Origin: Plazaster borealis
Lineage: Eukaryota; Echinodermata; Asteroidea; Forcipulatida; Labidiasteridae
Length of the DNA stretch: 64,000 bases
Assembly: GCA_021014325.1 (NCBI GenBank)
Contig: CM037462.1
Span: forward strand, 20,170,135 to 20,234,134
Direction of reading: 5' to 3'
The notes below the pieces were generated by a model. The model did no database searches, was not told the DNA's origin, and saw only the letters and a list, made by a program, of their open reading frames with translations. Shown piece after piece: positions 56,995 to 64,000 of the stretch. The first letter of the stretch is position 1, and every line of letters begins with the position of its first letter. Position numbers and translations under genes: made by a program.

Positions 56995-59617
56995 AGGACC
57001 ATAGGACCACAGGACCATAGGACCATAGGACCATAGGACCACAGGACCATAGGACCATAGGACCATAAGACCACAGGACCATAGGACCATAGGACCATAG
57101 GACCATAAGACTATAGGAACATAGGACCACAGGACCATAGGACCATAGGACCACAGGACCATAGGACCATAGGACCACAGGACCACATGACCATAAGACT
57201 ATAGGAACATAGGACCACAGGACCAAAGGACCACAGGACCACAGGACCATAGGACCACAGGACCATAGGACCACAGGACCATAGGACCACAGGACCACAT
57301 GACCATAAGACTATAGGAACATAGGACCACAGGACCACAGGACCACAGGACCACAGGACCAAAGGACCATAGGACCACAGGACCACAGGACCACAGGACC
57401 ATAGGACCATAGGACCACAGGACCATAGGACCACAGAACCACAGGACCATAAGACTATAGGAACATAGGACCACAGGACCACAGGACCACAGGACCATAG
57501 GACCACAGGACCATAGGACCACAGAACCATAGGACCATAAGACTATAGGACCATAGGACCACAGGACCATAAGACTATAGGAACATAGGACCACAGGACC
57601 ACAGGACCAAAGGACAACAGGACCATAGGACTATACATGTAGGACCATAGGACCACAGGACCACAGGACCACAGGACCATAGGACCATAGGACCAAAGGA
57701 CCACAGGACCAAAGGACCACAGGACCACAGGACCACAGGACTATAGGACCACAGGACCATAGGACCATAGGACCACAGGACCATAGGACCACAGGACCAA
57801 AGGACCATAGGACCACAGGACCATAGGACCATAGGACCAAAGGACCACAGGACCAAAGGACCATAGGACCATAGGACCACAGGACCACAGGACTATAGGA
57901 ACATAGGACCATAGGACCACAGGACCATAGGACCACAGGACCATAGGACCACAGGACCATAGGACCATAGGACCACAGGACCACAGGACCATAGGACCAT
58001 AGGACCACAGGACCAAAGGACCATAGGACCATAGGACCATAGGACCACAGGACTATAGGAACATAGGACCATAGGACCACAGGACCATAGGACCATAGGA
58101 CCACAGGACCACAGGACTATAGGAACATAGGACCATAGGACCACAGGACCATAGGACCACAGGACCATAGGACCACAGGACCATAGGACCATAGGACCAC
58201 AGGACCAAAGGACCATAGGACCATAGGACCATAAGACCACAGGACCACAGGACCACATGACCATAAGACTATAGGAACATAGGACCACAGGACCAAAGGA
58301 CCACAGGACCACAGGACCACAGGACCAAAGGACCACAGGACCACAGGACCATAAGACTATAGGAACATAGGACCACAGGACCACAGGACCATAGGACAAC
58401 AGGACCATAGGACCATAGGACCACAGGACCATAGGACCATAGGACCAAAGGACCACAGGACCATAGGACCACAGGACCAAAGGACCATAGGACCATAGGA
58501 CCATAGGACCATAGGACCACAGGACCACAGGACCAAAGGACCATAGGACCACAGGACCATAGGACCATAGGACCATAGGACCACAGGACCATAGGACCAC
58601 AGGACCATAGGACCATAGGACCACAGGACCACAGGACTATAGGAACATAGGACCACAGGACCATAGGACCATAGGACCATAGGACCACAGGACCATAGGA
58701 CCATAGGACCACAGGACCACAGGACCATAGGACCATAGGACCATAGGACCACAGGACCACAGGACCAAAGGACCATAGGACCACAGGACCATAGGACCAT
58801 AGGACCATAGGACCACAGGACCATAGGACCATAGGACCACAGGACCACAGGACCATAGGACCAAAGGACCATAGGACCACAGGACCATAGGACCATAGGA
58901 CCATAGGACCACAGGACCATAGGACCATAGGACCACAGGACCACAGGACCATAGGACCACAGGACCACAGGACCACAGGACCAAAGGACCATAGGACCAC
59001 AGGACCACAGGACCACAGGACCATATGACCATAGGACCATAGGACCACAGGACCACAGGACCACAGGACCACAGGACCATAGGACCATAGGACCATAGGA
59101 CCACAGGACCACAGGACCACAGGACCACAGGACCAAAGGACCATAGGACCACAGGACCACAGGACCACAGGACCATAGGACCACAGGACCATAGGACCAC
59201 AGGACCATAGGACCACAGAACCACAGGACCATAAGACTATAGGAACATAGGACCACAGGACCACAGGACCACAGGACCATAGGACCATAGGACCACAGGA
59301 CCATAGGACCACAGAACCACAGGACCATAAGACTATAGGAACATAGGACCACAGGACCACAGGACCAAAGGACAACAGGACCATAGGACTATACATGTAG
59401 GACCATAGGACCACAGGACCACAGGACCACAGGACCATAGGACCATAGGACCACAGGACCATAGGACCATAGGACCACAGGACCACAGGACCAAAGGACC
59501 ACAGGACCACAGGACCATAGGACCATAGGACCAAAGGACCACAGGACCAAAGGACCATAGGACCATAGGACCAAAGGACCACAGGACCAAAGGACCATAG
59601 GACCACATGACCACAGG
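56995..59617. repeat. 8-bp tandem repeat array AGGACCAY, about 327 units
   Basis: About 2.62 kb of AGGACCAT and AGGACCAC units, with occasional AGGACCAA. A variant block ATAAGACTATAGGAACATAGG recurs about a dozen times. A longer segment around CTATACATGTAGGACCAT is duplicated (57631 and 59389, about 1,758 bp apart). Because the period is 8, all three minus-strand frames encode the same 8-residue cycle (VLWSYGPM and variants) and stay open, giving overlapping false ORFs of up to 445 codons. The plus strand has TAG in the unit and is closed. The array is intronic. No start, splice or domain evidence supports a protein. Confidence 0.95.
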
Positions 59618-59677
59618 GTTAAAGCTTTACATTGCTCTATACAGCTGCTGAATTTGCCTGGCTTGTCTGTAATTTAA

Positions 59678-59911
59678 CCCTTTCATGCGCCCACCGATCG
59701 CTAGGGACTGGTTTAAATCCCTTCAGAAAAATAGTTGTAAAACTAAAAATAAAGATCACACGGCCACACAGTTTTTCAGAACGGGAAAGTGGACTCTTGA
59801 GGGCGGTATTGTGACCTGTTTTGGGGGGGATCGCCATTTGCAAAAACTGAGTAAACAATTAATGTATCCATATGATCAATTTATCACTAAAATAAATGGT
59901 GCATGAAAGGG
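59678..59911. mobile_element. piggyBac-like MITE with TTAA target sites
   Basis: A 234-bp element flanked by TTAA on both sides (59674-59677 and 59912-59915). Its inverted ends are CCCTTTCATGCGCCCA and the complement of CCCTTTCATGCACCA. TTAA duplication and a CCCTTT terminus are features of piggyBac elements. Non-coding, intronic, 41 bases from the exon at 59953. Confidence 0.82.
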
Positions 59912-59952
59912 TTAAAAGTACATTCATACATTCCATGTTGTATGGTACTCAC

Positions 59953-60258
59953 AATTTTGTCCACAAGTTGAGAGGTCAAAAGCTTAGTGACTAAAGTATC
60001 TGCAACGGCATTAAACATGGGTTTTAAGAGATCTGGATCAGACGTCAAAAGAGTTGTTAAGCTGTCCTTCAGATTGGTTGAATGGTTCTCCTTGGAAATT
60101 CCTTTTCTGTCTCCATCAAGGCCGGAATCAGACGCTGTTTGCTCCATCAGAAGGTCTGAGAGTGAGGCTGCCTCATGATTTTCACCAGGCCCAGTGACTG
60201 GTTTATCTTGGTTAAATTCCTGAGACATTTCCTTGGCTAACTTCCCTAAATGTCTCTC
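59953..60258 (-). CDS. AKAP2/MISP-like gene, first visible exon
   Basis: A 306-bp exon (102 residues), phase 0 at both ends; acceptor GTTCCTCCCTGAG, donor GTGAGT. It encodes ERHLGKLAKEMSQEFNQDKP, an acidic linker with a repeated serine pattern, and a C-terminal helix-prone stretch FNAVADTLVTKLLTSQLVDK followed by I. That stretch places hydrophobic residues on one face and could be an amphipathic helix of the type that binds PKA regulatory subunits, which is inference. It joins the large exon in phase, but linkage across the 6.6-kb intron rests on phase and strand alone. No initiator or upstream exon was recognised, so the 5' end is missing. Confidence 0.7.
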
Positions 60259-60998
60259 CTCAGGGAGGAACAATCAAGACATTACCAGAATCCACTTTTA
60301 CAACAAAACATTTGCCTCTAAAACCATCGGAACTTTATTACTTCAATGGCTCACTTTAATACAACAAAACATTCATGTTACTTGTTTTTGAAACAGTGTG
60401 AGGCATCCAAAACTATTTTAACTTTTCCACTCCAGTTTGATTTCACAGCAGGTTTCTCAATGCACACTTCAAAGACCAGCGTAAGATGTCCTCAAAAATG
60501 ATGTCCATGAACAATCTACACTTTCAGAGTCTTGTAAAATACACATCCTTTCTGCTTGAAATGAAGTAGCTACTACTAGAAGACACTAGACACCACACCC
60601 ATGTTTTCCCCAGCTTCATTCACCCCCAGTACCAACAAATATCTGTGGATATCTGCTGGGTTTAGCAAAAGCTAATCTCCCTTCCAGTCCATAGACTGAT
60701 AGTGGCCGGTGACACAAACAATGTTTTTCAAATTAGACCACATGCCATCACCCCTGGTTGCCTTTACACAATGGTGTCCTCCACAGGGGTTTCACCATTT
60801 AGAAGAGGAGAGGAGAAGGAACTGGAATGAATTGGATACCAGAACAAAACTCTTTAAATTGTTCAAAGATGCAGGGGGCCTTGTCAGCATTATTTGTTTC
60901 TTGTCACATCCAAATGATGCAAAACATCCATGACGCATCTTGCAAGTAGCTTGGTGCTAAGTGATGGTACAGGTTAAAATTGATAGTATCAACACTTG
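60259..60998. other. Upstream intron or 5' flank
   Basis: No exon is recognised. The AGTATCAA/GATGGTACAGGT words that recur to 62060 begin near 60960. Confidence 0.4.
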
Positions 60999-60999
60999 A

Positions 61000-61120
61000 C
61001 CATAGCACAATTTTTAAGAAAGATTCTGCTAGGGCCGAAACGTCAGGCCATTAACTATTTGTTGCATTTGTTGTCCTTTTGGTTGGTAAGCAGTTTGCAA
61101 CAGCTAATTTTATTTTCTCA
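61000..61120 (+). repeat. Second copy of the GACTCTGCTAGGGTCGAAACG repeat
   Basis: GATTCTGCTAGGGCCGAAAC, GTCAGGCCATTAACTATTTG and CCTTTTGGTTGGTAAGCAG match 24430-24540, with the same AATTTTATTTTCT end. Only one arm is present here, so no fold-back. Confidence 0.65.
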
Positions 61121-61199
61121 TAATTTTTCACTGTGACAAATGTTCGTTGAAGGAAATGATGCTTGAGAAGACACCAGCTGGATAGTAAGTGATGTTACA

Positions 61200-61590
61200 A
61201 TAATCGATAGTATCAATACTTCCAAAGATGACATTAAATTGCTTAATGATGCAACCATGTCCAGGGTACAACAATTCTTGAGAAAACACATCTCAGCTTG
61301 TTGCTGTGCGATGGTACAGGTATAATCAATGTAGTATCAATACTTCCAAAGATGACATAAAATTGCTTAATGATGCAACCATGTCCAGGGTACAACCATT
61401 CTTGAGAAAACACATCTCAGCTTGTTGCTGTGCGATGGTACAGGTATAATCAATGTAATATCAATACTTCTAAAGATGAGTTTAAAAAGCTGAATGATGT
61501 ACAGCACAGGTAGCCATCATGTCATCCAGACATCCACCTTCCTAGAAAGGCCAACATGACGGTAGACATACATCAGCTTGATGACGTGTG
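61200..61590. repeat. 124-bp tandem repeat, about three copies
   Basis: TATCAATACTTCCAAAGATG starts at 61211 and 61335, and a mutated copy at 61459. The first two units are nearly identical, including GATGCAACCATGTCCAGGG. Looser relatives lie at 60960-61010 and 61990-62090. Confidence 0.85.
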
Positions 61591-61667
61591 ATGATGAATA
61601 TAATTGATTGTATCAATATATTTAGACCAGCAGTGGAATTATTCTGATTTATGTTCATAATTTCTGG

Positions 61668-61833
61668 GCCAATGTCATAGAGCTACTTATTAGCAGTCAA
61701 TATTTCTTAACAATTTTCTTCGCGAAAATAAGAAGAATATCGGTCACAGATGGTTAACTTGAGACATGGTATTTTGGCTGGTAGCCGTATTCAGTAACTT
61801 TTTGTGCTTAAGCAGCTCGATGAAATTGGGCCC
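61668..61833. mobile_element. Palindromic GGGCCCAATTTCAT element
   Basis: GGGCCAATGTCATAGAGCTAC at left begins as the family does; TGTGCTTAAGCAGCTCGATG and AAATTGGGCCC close the palindrome. Internal TTTTGGCTGGTAGCCG is shared with 47570. Confidence 0.7.
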
Positions 61834-62424
61834 TGGGTGTGAACAAAAGGATCTGTACTTCTCTGAATATTTCTAAAATGCAAAAAAGATCATGGAGATG
61901 ATTTGAAACTGTTCTAATAAGATGTTGAAGGTCAGGGCCAAATGATGCGCCCAACTTGGACATATTCCGCGACCCTGGCTAGATCTGCTCATGATGCTAC
62001 GCGATGGTGTTTAATGTATCATAAATCAATATCCTATCAATATTGCAGAGATGAACTTATACTGTTCAAGGATGCAGTAATATCAAGTCTCTGATCAGGT
62101 CGAATGATGTTATTACTGCTCCTCTGCACATGCTAGGCCCTATATGATACAATAAAAATAATCAATACTTTTAAACACGTAAGACGTACATTGTACATCC
62201 CATGCACATGAACGATGAACACTTTCAAATACAGTCTTTTGGCGTTAAAATCATTGACCAAATAATACAAAATGATTACAGAGAAGTGTATAATATAATG
62301 TAATATTCTTCTTCTTATTATATCTTTCTGGCGAGGGTCGTCAAAAGTGACTAGCACTGTGACATGTAGGTCTGAAGATGTAGAGAAGATGATCAAAGGA
62401 ATGTAACTTTTTCAAAGTGGGAAG

Positions 62425-62515
62425 GAAACCCACGCAATCAGGTAATTTGAACCAGGGATTTGAACCAGGCTCCATGGAGGTGAAAGGCAGTGAAGAAACC
62501 ACTGAGCCAACCTGG
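62425..62515 (-). repeat. SINE-like tRNA-related relic
   Basis: ACCCACGCAATCAGGTAAT, GGGATTTGAACCAGGCTCC and GGCAGTGAAGAAACCACTG match 29755-29870. The minus strand has a B-box-like GGTTCAAATCCC. Confidence 0.5.
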
Positions 62516-62738
62516 GCCCAATTTCACTGCTCTGCTTACCGCCGAATTCTGCGCTTGCGATCACCATTCTTCACTTACAGGGCAAGCGCCGAATTTCTGC
62601 GCTAGCTGTGTGTAAGCCAAGAATGCCTAGTAACACATGGACTACGCACACGCACAAGCAGGAATTCCCTGCTAACCTGTGAAATACGCTTGTAAGCGCG
62701 GAATTACCTGCTTCCGTAAGCGCCCAGATTTGGGCCCA
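62514..62738. mobile_element. Palindromic GGGCCCAATTTCA element, long form
   Basis: GGGCCCAATTTCACTGCTCTG and TTACCGCCGAATTCTGCGC at left oppose CGCGGAATTACCTGCTTCCG and TAAGCGCCCAGATTTGGGCC at right. Confidence 0.7.
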
Positions 62739-63784
62739 GATTTCCAAATGGAGGTGTAGAGAATTTAGACCTCATGTTCATATGTGAAGGAACCTCCAAA
62801 AAGGTGCGAAAATTAGCATTTTATTGCAGTTATTAAGAAAACCTTCTTGCCTGGTATGCTCATGTAATGTTTGCAAACCCTGACAGAATAAGATTTTTAA
62901 AGCTAATAAAATAACATACATTGATTGAACATACATTTACCTGTTATCCTGTTTTCCAACAAGAAGCCCCACCAAATGAGCCTTTGACTAAACATGCACT
63001 CTTGTCCAAGTAGTTAAAACATTCCTTCCTTTTGTTGACGGACAATCTTTTGTGAGTGCCCAAAAGCTCCCATGCAAATCCTGGCATCAACACCAGTGGC
63101 TTAACTGCTTTGCTGAATACCAACAGAGGGCCATTGCGCCGGAATTTAACGCTTATCATTTACAACAACAGGTAGCTTGGAATTATCCCCTTGGGGTGAC
63201 TCGTCTTAATTTCTTCAGGAAGAGCAACAGTACAGGCTGTTTAAACCCAGTCCCAATTACCTTCTTTTAAACCATGTTGTTTTTCCAGTTGTTAACATTT
63301 CTGAAATTTGTTTCAATTTTCTGAACATGCCACTATAATACCAGAGTTTTATAGCGCACGTTTCTACCATTAAGTTACTTGAACAAAGAAAAACATCTTA
63401 AAGACAGGTTTTTGAATTTTTTGAATTATTAGACCAATGTAGCACCTTATAAGAGATTACACTGTAAATGAAAGTTATCAAATATATCGCAATCTTTCCC
63501 ATACCTACTTTTGTGTACATACAAAATCTGATGAAATCACAAATAACCAGTCAAGTACATCGAAACCAGTCATCCTAAACAACTTTCACAATCATACATT
63601 ATTCACCTCACTGGTTCCCGGTATTCCACAACAACCGAAAAGGGGCAACAACCTGGCTGGAATTCACACTACAATGAATGAATACCCTCAGAACAATACA
63701 CAGTGTTTCTAAAGGTGTGTTCAATTGGCAATTTTGAAAGGAATATAATGCAGAATGTACACAGTGGAGAGATGTCAATGATTA
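62739..63784. other. Non-coding stretch near the window end
   Basis: No exon, RNA gene or recognised repeat. Open frames here are short and without motifs. Confidence 0.4.
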
Positions 63785-64000
63785 GGGCCCAATTTTATAG
63801 AGCTGCTGAACGGCTGATTTTGTGCTTACTGCGCCTGTTTCCATTTCATAGTGCTGCTAACCGTAAGCACAGGAAAAGGCATGCTAACCTTCCGGTGCTT
63901 ACTGTATGAAAATGACTGACGTAACAATGCAAATTCATGGTGAACGCGCAAGCTGACCGCCTGATTTTCTGGCTAATCTGTGAAATACACTTACGCATAA
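63785..64000. mobile_element. Palindromic GGGCCCAATTTTAT element, cut by window end
   Basis: GGGCCCAATTTTATAGAGCTG opens the element at 63785. The later parts (TGTGCTTACTGC, CGTAAGCACAGG, GGTGCTTACTGTATGAAAA) are as in the long form at 62514. The right end is outside the window. Confidence 0.6.

Noticed and set aside
56965..59614. Long minus-strand ORFs (445, 331, 243, 195 codons) as hydrophobic repeat proteins
   Set aside because: All are readings of one 8-bp repeat, are open in every frame of the strand, and lack independent coding or splice evidence.

Overview
The window looks like nuclear DNA of a marine invertebrate deuterostome, most likely an echinoderm and perhaps a sea star. This is inferred from three things: HYR and CCP/sushi exons with symmetrical phases, non-LTR retroelement debris with a 2A-like peptide of a kind described from echinoderms, and tRNA-headed SINEs that end in an ATT tract. 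No search could be run, so the species is not fixed. Most of the 64 kb is repeat.

Two split protein genes can be read, both on the minus strand. The first lies at about 1.4-13.8 kb. Four exons (13761-13602, 11579-11440, 10528-10352, 1643-1473) join in phase into one HYR domain followed by two CCP domains; both gene ends appear to lie outside what can be read. The second lies at about 35.2-60.3 kb. Six exons (60258-59953, 53302-50018, 49377-48888, 46869-46648, 42288-42065, 35294-35220) join in phase into 1,533 residues ending in a stop. It is a low-complexity cytoskeletal or anchoring protein of the AKAP2/MISP kind, with seven copies of an IEREIRL-type motif. Its 5' end was not found.

The introns hold the most unusual DNA. 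At 2.95-10.3 kb there are about 90 tandem 80/81-bp units that resemble the tRNA-like head of the local SINE, including A-box- and B-box-like motifs. At 35.3-41.5 kb there are 130-bp repeats, then near-identical 1.15-kb units, each with about eight perfect TGACGTCA (CRE) palindromes, often ending in a strong hairpin. At 57.0-59.6 kb an 8-bp repeat (AGGACCAY) runs for about 2.6 kb and leaves all three minus-strand frames open.

Between the genes (14-35 kb) lies a graveyard of elements: non-LTR pieces (15.7-16.5 kb and 20.2-20.5 kb), a broken LTR-retrotransposon gag-pol (about 16.6-19.9 kb), a Tc1/mariner helix-turn-helix relic, a possible piggyBac remnant (12.3-12.5 kb), hAT-like fold-back elements with 8-bp target duplications, and several MITE families with TTAAAGG ends. 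There is also a short interstitial telomere-type array at 29.67 kb.
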